This document shows positions 46,985 to 54,634 of a stretch of DNA of 64,000 nt, piece by piece (position 1 is the stretch's first letter; each line of letters opens with the position of its first letter). The notes under the pieces are model-generated. The model was given only the letters and a program-made list of their open reading frames with translations. It was not told the DNA's origin and made no database searches. Origin of the DNA: Herbaspirillum sp. AP02 (GTDB taxonomy: Bacteria > Pseudomonadota > Gammaproteobacteria > Burkholderiales > Burkholderiaceae_D); NCBI RefSeq assembly GCF_015767275.1, contig NZ_JADWMY010000001.1, positions 868,001 through 932,000 of the forward strand. Reading direction: 5' to 3'. Made by a program: the position numbers and the translations under genes.

Positions 46985-48439
46985 TCAGGGTCCGGGACGA
47001 AGAGGGGTGGCAGCGCCGGCTTGGCTGGCATCACCGCCCAGGGCCGCATACAGCGCCACGGAGGACGACAGCACAGCGCGCCGGGTCTGCACCAGTTGCT
47101 GGCGCGCGCTGAGCAGGTCGCGCTGGGCATCGAGCACATCCAGGAATGGCGCGGCGCCGTTGTCATAGCGCAGTGTGGACAGGCGCGCCCGCTCGGCCTG
47201 CACGGTCACGGCGGTCTGGGCGATGGCCAGTTGCCGCGTCAACCACTGGCGGGCGGCCAGGGCATCGGCCACCTCGCGGAAGGCAGCCTGGATGGTCTTT
47301 TCATAATTGGCCACCGAGATATCGCGACGGATCTCGGACAGCGCCAGATTGTTGCGCAGACGACCGGCCGTGAAGATCGGCAAGGTGATGCTGGGCGAAA
47401 AGCTCCAGGCATGGCTGCCATCGCGAAACAGGCCACTCAATTCAGCACTGGCGCTGCCGACCTGGCCGGTGAGCGAGATCGACGGGAAGAACGCCGCCCG
47501 CGCTGCGCCGATATTGGCATTGGCCGCCTGCAGGCGGTATTCGGCAGCAAGCACGTCGGGCCGCCGCGTCAACAACAGCGAAGGCAGGCCCGGCTGCAAA
47601 GCGGGGAAGACCGTGTCCAGCACGCTGCGCGCCTGTCCCGGTGCCAGTGCCAGTGGGCTACCCACCAACAGCGTCAAGGCATTCAAGCGCTGGGCGCGCA
47701 GTTGCTCCAGTTGTGCGCCCAAGGCCTGGGCCTGGGTCAGCAGGGTTTCGATCTGTGTCAGGTTCAGGCGCGAACTTGCTCCCACTTCCACCCGCCGCGC
47801 GTAGATGCGATAGCTCTCCTGGCGGCTGGCAATGGTGTCGCTGGCAATGGCCAGGCGTTCGTCCAGCTCGCCCAGTTCCAGATACGCATCGGCCACTTGC
47901 GTGACCAGGCTCAGGGTGGTGGCGCGACGCGTGGCTTCGCTGGCCTGGGCAGTGTGCAGGGCCGCATCATCCAGACTGCGCAGACGGCCCCACAGGTCGA
48001 TCTCCCAGCTGCTCAGGCCCAGCCCTGCCTGATAGGCGCTACCGACCAGCGGTCGTCCGGTCAGGTTGAGATCGGCCGGGGTACGCGAACGGTCCAGGCC
48101 GACCTGTGCGCCGATGGTGGGAAAGAGGTCCGCACGCTGGATGCCATAGAGCGCCATGGCCTCTTCCACCCGCAAGGCGGCCACCCGCAGGTCGCGGTTG
48201 TTGGCCAGGGCCAGGCTGATGAGGGTCTGCAGTTGAGGATCACTGAAGGTGGCCCTCCAGTCCAGCGGTGCCGTGGCAGGCACCGTGCTGTCAGGCTGCT
48301 GCGGGTAGTGCGAGGCCACCGGCGCGGCGGGCCGCTGGTAGTCCGGCGCGATGGACTGGCAGGCCGCCAGCAAAAATGCCAGCAACAGCGGCAACGCGGC
48401 CAGGCGCATTCTGGGAAGGGGCTCGCACATCGTGGGCAT
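46985..48439 (-). CDS. Outer-membrane efflux lipoprotein (NodT/OprM family)
   Basis: A 484-residue TolC-like channel with a lipoprotein signal (lipobox LAAC, Cys27) and two repeated OEP domains. The family block SWEIDLWGRLRSLDDAA and the second-repeat block RRPDVLAAEYRLQAANANIGAARAAFFPSISL are clear. It is the first gene of the exporter operon; unlike E. coli yhiI-rbbA-yhhJ, the outer-membrane factor is built into the cluster. Start choice among three nearby ATGs (48439, 48430, 48409) is uncertain, as none has a good Shine-Dalgarno. Confidence 0.9.
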   Translation of the reverse strand: MPTMCEPLPRMRLAALPLLLAFLLAACQSIAPDYQRPAAPVASHYPQQPDSTVPATAPLDWRATFSDPQLQTLISLALANNRDLRVAALRVEEAMALYGIQRADLFPTIGAQVGLDRSRTPADLNLTGRPLVGSAYQAGLGLSSWEIDLWGRLRSLDDAALHTAQASEATRRATTLSLVTQVADAYLELGELDERLAIASDTIASRQESYRIYARRVEVGASSRLNLTQIETLLTQAQALGAQLEQLRAQRLNALTLLVGSPLALAPGQARSVLDTVFPALQPGLPSLLLTRRPDVLAAEYRLQAANANIGAARAAFFPSISLTGQVGSASAELSGLFRDGSHAWSFSPSITLPIFTAGRLRNNLALSEIRRDISVANYEKTIQAAFREVADALAARQWLTRQLAIAQTAVTVQAERARLSTLRYDNGAAPFLDVLDAQRDLLSARQQLVQTRRAVLSSSVALYAALGGDASQAGAATPLRPGP

Positions 48440-48510
48440 CGGCGGAAGCGGAAAATGTGGTGACGAAAGTCTTCGTCTTTTGTGTCCACATTATGAAGTT
48501 GCTTACCAAA

Positions 48511-48554
48511 AACCTGATTGATGTACGTCAGGTTACCGACTGATGAGTCAGTAA
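48511..48554 (-). promoter_or_regulatory. Two adjoining inverted repeats in the exporter promoter
   Basis: First: AACCTGA (48511-48517) and TCAGGTT (48528-48534), a 24-bp inverted repeat. Second: TTAC-C-GACT-GATG-AGTC-A-GTAA (48533-48554), a 22-bp palindrome sharing two bases with the first. Such tandem dyads are typical of TetR-family operators of efflux operons. No TetR gene is in the window next to it. Confidence 0.55.
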
Positions 48555-48590
48555 TATCGAGACCTTGGAGGCAGACGCTGTCCCGCCGCC

Positions 48591-48959
48591 CTACTGCGCC
48601 ACGCCGACCTGGTCCACGTAATGGCGTACCTCGGCGGCGACGTCGGTGAAGAGTGCCTGCAGTTCTGCCAGACGCGGCCGGGCGCTGACTGGTGGTTCGG
48701 CGCGGGACTGGGTCTCGATGCTCTTGAGCATGTCGGTCAGCACGCCCGCCCCCACCAGGGCGGTCATGCTCTTGAGGCTGTGCGCCTCGCGCTTGACCTG
48801 GGCCGCATCGTCGGCGTGGATGGCCTGCTCCAGCCGGGAGAAGGTGGCCGGCGCACTCTGGGCGAAGGTGCCGAACATGTGACGGCAGGCGGCCGCATCG
48901 CCCCCCATGGCCTCGAGCAGCGGCTCTGGATTGATGTGCTGGTATCGGTTGTCGTTCAC
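48591..48959 (-). CDS. Orphan HPt (histidine phosphotransfer) protein
   Basis: A 122-residue four-helix protein with the HPt signature REAHSLKSMTALVGA, phosphorylatable His60. HPt proteins shuttle phosphate between a hybrid kinase and a response regulator. The GTG at 48959 has GGGGAG six bases upstream and no better start exists. No kinase or receiver gene is adjacent, so its partners are elsewhere. The second Cys/His content is low and no other domain is fused. Confidence 0.85.
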   Translation of the reverse strand: MNDNRYQHINPEPLLEAMGGDAAACRHMFGTFAQSAPATFSRLEQAIHADDAAQVKREAHSLKSMTALVGAGVLTDMLKSIETQSRAEPPVSARPRLAELQALFTDVAAEVRHYVDQVGVAQ

Positions 48960-48981
48960 GCGTTTCTCCCCTGAGGCCGAC

Positions 48982-49002
48982 GCAATATACGCAATATATT
49001 GC
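48982..49002. repeat. GCAATATA repeat with 12-bp palindrome upstream of the HPt gene
   Basis: GCAATATA (48982-48989) is repeated inside the perfect palindrome GCAATATATTGC (48991-49002), 30-40 bp upstream of the GTG start. The surrounding 200 bases up to 49156 contain no gene. It may be part of the promoter or an operator. Confidence 0.5.
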
Positions 49003-49156
49003 TTCGTTGCCAATTTCTTTTGAGCAGCATCTCCGGGCCGATGGGTACGGGCCGGATCGTGAGCGGGTGCGGCAAACTCACGCAAACTCTTTCGCCGCGC
49101 CTGTAACGTAACCAAGCCGGCTACGACAGTCAATCAGAAGTGTTAGGTATAGACGC

Positions 49157-49185
49157 AAAAAAGCCGCCCGCAATTAGCGGGCGGC
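49157..49185 (-). terminator. Intrinsic terminator of the small heat-shock gene
   Basis: Perfect 9-bp stem GCCGCCCGC (49163-49171) / GCGGGCGGC (49177-49185), loop AATTA. On the minus strand it is followed by six T residues (49157-49162), so it ends the Hsp20 transcript 52 bp after its stop codon. Confidence 0.88.
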
Positions 49186-49237
49186 ATGCTCAATCAGGCT
49201 CCCGGATGCGCCCGGCACCCAGGGTGGTGGATGCCGA

Positions 49238-49696
49238 TCAGGCAGCGCGTTCCAGACGCTGGACGTTGTCGCTGCCATCCGCGGCGCCGATCTCGATCTT
49301 GCGCGGCTTCAGGGCTTCAGGGATTTCGCGCACCAGCTCGATGTTGAGCAGGCCGTTTTCCAGATTGGCGCCGACTACCTTGATGTGATTGGCCAGTTGG
49401 AAACGCTGCTCGAAATCGCGGGCGGCGATGCCGCGGTGCAGGAAGTTGACCTGCTGGTCTTCCTTCTGCTTGCGGCCGGTAATCTTGAGAGTTTCGTTTT
49501 CGGTCTCGATGTCGATTTCGCTGCGGGCAAAGCCGGCGACGGCCATCGTGATCCGGTACTTGTCTTCTGCCACCAGTTCGATGTTGTACGGCGGGTAGCT
49601 GGGCTGGTCGGTACGCTGGGCGTTGTCGAACATCTGGGCCAGGCGATCGAAACCGATGGCGGTACGGTACAGGGGGGAGAGATCAAAAGTACGCAT
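49238..49696 (-). CDS. Small heat-shock protein (Hsp20/IbpA type)
   Basis: A 152-residue alpha-crystallin chaperone of the bacterial class A (IbpA) type. The N-terminus MRTFDLSPLYRTAIGFDRLAQMFD is diagnostic, followed by the crystallin domain with YNIELVAEDKYRITMAVAGF and a C-terminal I-x-I-like IEIGA. It binds unfolded proteins on heat stress. AAGGA lies seven bases before the ATG and is part of a ROSE-like leader; a sigma-32-like promoter lies further up. Confidence 0.93.
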   Translation of the reverse strand: MRTFDLSPLYRTAIGFDRLAQMFDNAQRTDQPSYPPYNIELVAEDKYRITMAVAGFARSEIDIETENETLKITGRKQKEDQQVNFLHRGIAARDFEQRFQLANHIKVVGANLENGLLNIELVREIPEALKPRKIEIGAADGSDNVQRLERAA

Positions 49697-49757
49697 AAAA
49701 ATATCCTTTCAGTTAAGCGATGTTTTCGTGGCAGACCTCAACGTCGAGCATCTGCTG
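49697..49757 (-). promoter_or_regulatory. ROSE-like RNA thermometer in the hsp20 leader
   Basis: The last 25 leader bases contain TCGCTT (49720-49715) facing AAGGA of the Shine-Dalgarno (49708-49704) across a 6-nt loop. ROSE elements pair U[U/C]GCU with AGGA using a G-G mismatch, exactly the pairing possible here. Upstream, CTCG/TGAG at about 49737-49749 could form the further stem seen in ROSE leaders. Folding was done by eye only. Confidence 0.5.
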
Positions 49758-49763
49758 GTACCG

Positions 49764-49792
49764 ATCTAGGGATGGCATTTTGGGTTTTCAAG
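49764..49792 (-). promoter_or_regulatory. Sigma-32-like promoter of hsp20
   Basis: On the minus strand CTTGAAA (49792-49786, perfect -35 of heat-shock promoters) is followed after 14 bp by CCCTAGAT (49771-49764), a partial match to CCCCATNT. The expected transcript start near 49757 gives a leader of about 60 nt. Confidence 0.55.
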
Positions 49793-49854
49793 AGATTTTT
49801 TTCGAAAAAATACGGGCGCCCCTGTCGCCCGGTTTTCTTCCCGGAAAAGCGGTC

Positions 49855-50472
49855 TCAGGCTCTTGAAAATTGCCGATCCAGCTCCATCGCGACCCGCTCG
49901 CGCTCGCTGCGCACCACCTGTGCGCCCGCTGCCAGTCCCTCCATCACCGTCAGGCGCAGGTCATGCAGGCCGATGGTCCCCAGCGCCACCTTCAGGTAAG
50001 GCGTGAGGAAATCCGGCTGGCGCGCCAACGTGCCGGTAAAGCGGCCGCCGGAGACCACGGCCAGGTGCACCGGACGGTCGCGCAACAGGCCGACCTTGCC
50101 GTCCGGCGTGATGCCGAAGGTGCGGCGCACCCGCACCACATGGTCGATCCAGGCCTTCAATACGGAGGGGACGGTGTAGTTGTGCATGGGGGTGCCGATG
50201 ACGACCTGATCGGCGGCCTCCAGCTCGGCAATCAGGAGATCCGACAGGGCCAGTGTCCCCTGCGCGGCACCGGCGTCCTCCACGAAGGCGGGCGAGCCCA
50301 GCGCATCGGCATAGGCGCCATCGACGTGACCAATGGCACTGGCATGCAGGTCGCGCACCACGATCTGCGCCTGCGGGTGCAAGGCGCGCAGGCGGGTGAC
50401 GATCTGCTGCGAGAGCCACCAGGTATTGGATGCCTCCTGGCGCGGCGAGGCAAGCAGATGCAGGATCTTCAT
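49855..50472 (-). CDS. FMN-dependent NADH-azoreductase / NAD(P)H oxidoreductase family
   Basis: A 205-residue flavodoxin-fold reductase of the AzoR/NQO family, which transfers hydride to quinones and azo compounds. N-terminal KILHLLASPR…SNT binds the flavin phosphate, and IGTPMHNYTVPSVLKAWIDHVVR is the AzoR flavin-binding loop. The ATG at 50472 overlaps the stop of the acetyltransferase (ATGA). Confidence 0.87.
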   Translation of the reverse strand: MKILHLLASPRQEASNTWWLSQQIVTRLRALHPQAQIVVRDLHASAIGHVDGAYADALGSPAFVEDAGAAQGTLALSDLLIAELEAADQVVIGTPMHNYTVPSVLKAWIDHVVRVRRTFGITPDGKVGLLRDRPVHLAVVSGGRFTGTLARQPDFLTPYLKVALGTIGLHDLRLTVMEGLAAGAQVVRSERERVAMELDRQFSRA

Positions 50473-50954
50473 GCCGCACCTGCTATGGCCTTGCCGAAAC
50501 GCAGTGCACCGGTCAGCATGCCCTGGCGGAAGTAGAAGCGCTGCGCCAGCGCGTTGGCCATGCCGGTATCGAGCACCAGTCGCGCACAGCCGGCCTCGGC
50601 GGCCACGCCTTCGAGCGCGGTGAGCAGGCGCTCGCCCCAACGCTTGCCGCGTTGCGTGCTGGCGGCCACCAGATCATCGACGTACAGGAAGGGGCCATAG
50701 ACCAGATTCTCCTGGAAACGGTAACCGGCCAGGGCGACCACCGTACCCTGCTCCCAGGCTGCCAGGATGCGATAGCCCTGCTCGCGGGCGCGCCCGGTGC
50801 GCTGCATGAACTCGTCGGCGTCGCGCAGGTGCGGGCGCAGTTCGTGCATCACGGCAAAGCAGGCCAGCCGGTCGGCCTCGGTATCGGCGTAACGCAAGGC
50901 GCTGTCGGCGATATGCCAATGGCCAGGAGGGGCAATCTTGGAAGCTTGGTTCAT
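50469..50954 (-). CDS. GNAT-family N-acetyltransferase
   Basis: A 161-residue GNAT protein: the acetyl-CoA pyrophosphate loop is near STQRGKRWGERLLTALE (an R/Q-x-x-G-x-G/A-like turn), followed by the beta-bulge region ARLVLDTGMANALAQRFYFRQGM. Substrate unknown. It is translationally coupled to the azoreductase and diverges from a MocR-type regulator, which may control both. Confidence 0.85.
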   Translation of the reverse strand: MNQASKIAPPGHWHIADSALRYADTEADRLACFAVMHELRPHLRDADEFMQRTGRAREQGYRILAAWEQGTVVALAGYRFQENLVYGPFLYVDDLVAASTQRGKRWGERLLTALEGVAAEAGCARLVLDTGMANALAQRFYFRQGMLTGALRFGKAIAGAA

Positions 50955-51050
50955 GGGAGAAAGCTCAATGCGATCGAAATGGAAGGAGCTTCATCCTAGC
51001 CAGCCGATGGCATAATCGGGAGATCCAAGAAATGACATTTTGACTGGTCC

Positions 51051-52523
51051 ATGATTACACCGTCCTCTGCTCCCCTGATTACCCTCGACAGCGCTGCCGA
51101 CGAGCCCTACTACCGCCAGATCTACGGGCGCCTGCGCAGCGCGGTGGCGGCGGGAATGCTGCGTCCGGGCGACCGCATTCCCTCGGCACGGGCGCTGGCG
51201 GCGGAACTGGGACTGGCGCGTGGCACCGTGGAGACGGCCTATTCGCTATTGGCCGCCGAAGGCTACGTGGAAGCACGCGGACAGGCCGGCACCGTGATCG
51301 CTGCCGGACTGCATTCCAGGGTGCCGACAGCAGCCGGCAAGCCCGCCACCATCACCGCCCAGCCAGCGCCTGCCGCAGCGCGCTACCCCACCCACCCGGA
51401 AGAGGGCAATGCCGAGTCCCGCGGACCGCGTCCGTTCCAGATGGGCATCCCGGCGCTGGACGCCTTTCCGCGCAAGATCTGGGCGCGCCTGGCGGCTCGC
51501 GCCGCGCGTGCCACGCAAGCGGTGGACATGCTCTACCCGTCTCCCGCCGGGCTGATGGCCTTGCGCGTGGAGATCGCGCGTTATCTGCAGCTGTCACGGG
51601 GGCTGGACTGCCGGCCGGAACAGGTCTTCATCACCTCCGGGTATCGCGACAGCCTCAACCTGATCACGCGTACCCTGCTCAAACCCGGCGACAAGGTCTG
51701 GGTGGAAGACCCCGGCTATGCGCCCACCGGCGCCCTGCTGCGCGCAGCCGGCATGCAGCTGGTGGGGGTGCCGGTCGATGCCGAGGGCATGCAGGTGGAA
51801 CACGGGCTGCAGCATGCCGCACGCGCACGGGCGGCGGTGGTCACGCCGGCGCACCAGAGCCCCACCTGCGTGGCCCTGTCGCTGCCGCGGCGGCTGGCGC
51901 TGCTGGAATGGGCGGCACGGCAGCAGGCCTGGATCGTGGAAGACGACTACGATGGCGAATACCGCTACGTCAGCCGCCCCCTGCCCGCCCTCAAGAGCCT
52001 GGACCGGGATGACCGCGTGCTCTATGCCGGCACCTTCAGCAAGGTGCTGTTCCCGGCCATCCGGCTGGCCTATCTGGTGGTGCCGCGTTCCCAGGTACAG
52101 CGTTTCGAAGACAGTGCCCGGCTGTTTTCCGGGGGCGCGCCGGCACTGACACAGCATATCGTGGCCGACTTCATGGGCGAGGGGCATTTCGCCCGCCACA
52201 TCCAGCGCATGCGGCGCCTGTACGCACAGCGCCGGATCCTGACCATCGCCGGCCTGGAGGCGGTATTGAAGGCCCACGTCCGCATCGACTCACCGCCTGG
52301 CGGCATGCATCTGCTGCTGCGCCTGCAGGGCCGCCGCTCGGACCGGGTGCTGGCCGAGAAGATGCGCCAGCACGGCATGTTCAGCCGCGCCCTGTCGGAA
52401 TGCCTGCTGACGCCGCGCCCCGGGATGGCACCGATGATCATGCTCAGCTTCACCAATATCGACAGCCGGCGCCAGGCCGGTGAGCTGGGGCGACGCATCC
52501 TGGCGCTGCTGGGACCTTCCTGA
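51051..52523 (+). CDS. MocR-family regulator (GntR HTH fused to aminotransferase)
   Basis: A 490-residue PLP-dependent regulator. The GntR winged helix (YRQIYGRLRSAVAAGMLRPGDRIPSARALAAELGLARGTVETAYSLL) at residues 20-75 is linked to a fold-type I aminotransferase domain with PLP lysine in GTFSKVLFPAIRLAY and the Asp in EDDYDGEY. Such proteins sense PLP and an amino compound. The divergent acetyltransferase/azoreductase pair and the AhpD-like gene downstream are candidate targets. Confidence 0.9.
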   Translation: MITPSSAPLITLDSAADEPYYRQIYGRLRSAVAAGMLRPGDRIPSARALAAELGLARGTVETAYSLLAAEGYVEARGQAGTVIAAGLHSRVPTAAGKPATITAQPAPAAARYPTHPEEGNAESRGPRPFQMGIPALDAFPRKIWARLAARAARATQAVDMLYPSPAGLMALRVEIARYLQLSRGLDCRPEQVFITSGYRDSLNLITRTLLKPGDKVWVEDPGYAPTGALLRAAGMQLVGVPVDAEGMQVEHGLQHAARARAAVVTPAHQSPTCVALSLPRRLALLEWAARQQAWIVEDDYDGEYRYVSRPLPALKSLDRDDRVLYAGTFSKVLFPAIRLAYLVVPRSQVQRFEDSARLFSGGAPALTQHIVADFMGEGHFARHIQRMRRLYAQRRILTIAGLEAVLKAHVRIDSPPGGMHLLLRLQGRRSDRVLAEKMRQHGMFSRALSECLLTPRPGMAPMIMLSFTNIDSRRQAGELGRRILALLGPS

Positions 52524-52622
52524 CATGGCCTAGTCCGATTCCTCATTCTTGGCACTTATCGACTGGGCCATGGGCGCGCATGATGGCGCCTCGTTTCCAT
52601 CCACCCCAGGAGCCTTGTCGCC

Positions 52623-53075
52623 ATGTCAAACCGTATCGATCTCTACCAGAACGCCACCGCCGCCTACGACGGCCTGCTGGCCGTGAACCGTCATCTCAAG
52701 CAATGCAGCCTGCCGGCCGATCTGGTGGAACTGGTGTTTCTGCGGGTGTCGCTGATCAACGGCTGTGCCTATTGCATCGACAAGCATTCGCGCGACCTGC
52801 TCAAGAGCGGCATGACCATCGACAAGCTGGTGCTGGTCCCGGTCTGGCACGAGGCCGGCAGCCTCTTCACACCCCGCGAGCAGGCTGCGCTGGCCTGGGC
52901 CGAAGTGGTGACGCGCATCGATGAAACGGCGGCGCCGGATGCCGATTACCAGGCGGTGATCCAGCACTTCACGCCCGAGGAGTACAGCGAACTGACGGTC
53001 GCCATTGCCCTGATGAATGCCATGAACCGCCTGGCCATCCCGGGCCGCATGCGGCCACAGGCGGCGCGCGCCTGA
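52623..53075 (+). CDS. Carboxymuconolactone decarboxylase / AhpD-like protein
   Basis: A 150-residue AhpD-fold protein with the redox CxxC (Cys48, Cys51) and His in CAYCIDKHS, the active site of AhpD-type peroxidase partners. The motif suggests a thiol-based peroxide or electrophile defence enzyme, as in other small CMD proteins. It starts 99 bp after the MocR gene on the same strand and converges with a LysR gene. Confidence 0.87.
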   Translation: MSNRIDLYQNATAAYDGLLAVNRHLKQCSLPADLVELVFLRVSLINGCAYCIDKHSRDLLKSGMTIDKLVLVPVWHEAGSLFTPREQAALAWAEVVTRIDETAAPDADYQAVIQHFTPEEYSELTVAIALMNAMNRLAIPGRMRPQAARA

Positions 53076-53093
53076 TGGAGGGCGACTCCGGGC

Positions 53094-53939
53094 TCAGGCT
53101 GACTTCAGTGCGGCCACCAGCGTGCGCAATGCCGCCTGCGCCCGGGTCTCCTTGAGGCGGGAATGCAGCATCACCTGGGCCAGCGGCAAGCTGGGCAGGC
53201 CCAGCCGTTGGCCCACCTCCACCGCCCCCGGCGGTGCGCTGCGATGAAGCAGCGCCGACACCGCCAGGCCCGCGCTGACCGCCGCGCCGACCGCCAGGAT
53301 GCCGCCGCCGACGAAGACCTCGACCCAGGCGATACCGGCTTCATCGAGTCGGCGCAGCGACATTTCACGGATGCGGCAGGTAGAGGAAAAAGTCGCTACC
53401 CGCAAGGCAGACCCGACCCGGCATTGCGCCTCGGGATGGGCGAACCAGCCGATCGGTTCCTGCATGATCAGTTCACCGCCCTGGTCCTGCGGCTCGCGGC
53501 GCACGATGACGGCGTCCAGTTCGCCGCGTTCATAGAGCGGCATGAGGTCGTGCGACGAGCCCACCCGCACTTCCACCATCACGCCGGCATCATGGGCATG
53601 CAGCTGCGCCAGAGCGCGTGGCAGGCCGGCACCGGCCACGTGATCACTGATTCCCACCGAAAAGCGCACCAGCCCCTGGTCCAGTCGGCCCAGGGCACGT
53701 TCGTGCGCGGCCAGCAATTCGCGGGCGGCCGGCAGGAATTGCTGGCCCTCCGCAGACAGGCGTACCAGGCGCGGGGTGCGTTCCAGCAGGCGACGCCCCA
53801 GGCGCTGCTCCAGTTTCTTGAGCTTGAGACTGACTGCGGACTGCGTGCTGTCCAGCGCCTCGGCGGCGCGGGTGAAGCTTTGCAGGTCGGCCGCCAGCAC
53901 GAAGGCTTGTACGGCATCCAGTTCCAGGGGGCGGTCCAT
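53094..53939 (-). CDS. LysR-family transcriptional regulator
   Basis: A 281-residue LysR protein: N-terminal winged helix (VQAFVLAADLQSFTRAAEALDSTQSAVSLKLKKLEQRLG) and an effector domain with low similarity to defined types. The start at ATG 53939 fits the family; GGAG lies 9 bases upstream. It diverges from a tautomerase-family gene and likely controls it through the palindrome at 53982. Confidence 0.88.
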   Translation of the reverse strand: MDRPLELDAVQAFVLAADLQSFTRAAEALDSTQSAVSLKLKKLEQRLGRRLLERTPRLVRLSAEGQQFLPAARELLAAHERALGRLDQGLVRFSVGISDHVAGAGLPRALAQLHAHDAGVMVEVRVGSSHDLMPLYERGELDAVIVRREPQDQGGELIMQEPIGWFAHPEAQCRVGSALRVATFSSTCRIREMSLRRLDEAGIAWVEVFVGGGILAVGAAVSAGLAVSALLHRSAPPGAVEVGQRLGLPSLPLAQVMLHSRLKETRAQAALRTLVAALKSA

Positions 53940-53981
53940 GGGGTGGGCTCCAGGCGTCTGATAGCGGATTGGATTTCTCAA

Positions 53982-54000
53982 TGATTCGAATTTCAAATCA
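53982..54000. promoter_or_regulatory. LysR-type palindrome between divergent genes
   Basis: TGATTCGAATTTCAAATCA: arms TGATT/AATCA and GAA/TTC with one mismatched pair and a central T. It lies 43 bp upstream of the LysR start and 136 bp upstream of the tautomerase start, in an AT-rich island. LysR proteins commonly bind T-N11-A dyads in such divergent regions. Confidence 0.5.
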
Positions 54001-54135
54001 CTGAAATAACCAATGAGCAGTTTTTTAAATGATTAAAGGAGCTTAGCATGCACTGCATGGTTCGCACACGAGCAGGCCTGCTCAAGCGACCCACGGCTTT
54101 TCAAGCACTTCCCCCCTGATCTCAAGGAGAACACC

Positions 54136-54519
54136 ATGCCCCTGGTCCGCCTATCCCTGCTGCGCGGCAAGCCCCGCGCCTACCGTGATGCCATCGTCGA
54201 CAACGTCTACCAGGCCATGCACGAGAGTTTCAACGTCCCCAAGGACGATCTCTTCATGATCGTGAGCCAGCACGATCCCGAGGACCTGATCTTCGACCGC
54301 CGCTACATGGGAATGGAGCGCTCGGATGACTTCGTGGTCATCCAGCTGTCGGTCAGCAATACCCGCAACCAGGACCAGAAGAATGCGCTCTTTGCGCGCA
54401 TCGTCGAGCGCTTGCAGGCCAATCCCGGCATCCATCCTGACGATGTGCTGATCCATCTGCTTGAAGGTGACAAGGGCAACTGGTCCTTCGGACGCGGGCT
54501 GGCGCAGTACGTGCTCTGA
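54136..54519 (+). CDS. Tautomerase-family protein
   Basis: A 127-residue protein of the 4-oxalocrotonate tautomerase superfamily (Tautomerase_2 group). Pro2 becomes the N-terminal catalytic base after Met removal, and Arg residues at 6 and 10 match the family. Longer than canonical 62-residue tautomerases, as usual in this group. AAGGAGAA precedes the ATG. It diverges from a LysR gene. Confidence 0.87.
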   Translation: MPLVRLSLLRGKPRAYRDAIVDNVYQAMHESFNVPKDDLFMIVSQHDPEDLIFDRRYMGMERSDDFVVIQLSVSNTRNQDQKNALFARIVERLQANPGIHPDDVLIHLLEGDKGNWSFGRGLAQYVL

Positions 54520-54634
54520 GACAGCGCACCTGGCAATGGGGCGCAAGACATGCGCGTCCCCTGCGCCCTGCGCCGGCTGCTGCTAGGATGTCGTTCCTCC
54601 CAGCCAATGCGCGGCCAACCGCCGCGCCTCTCAC

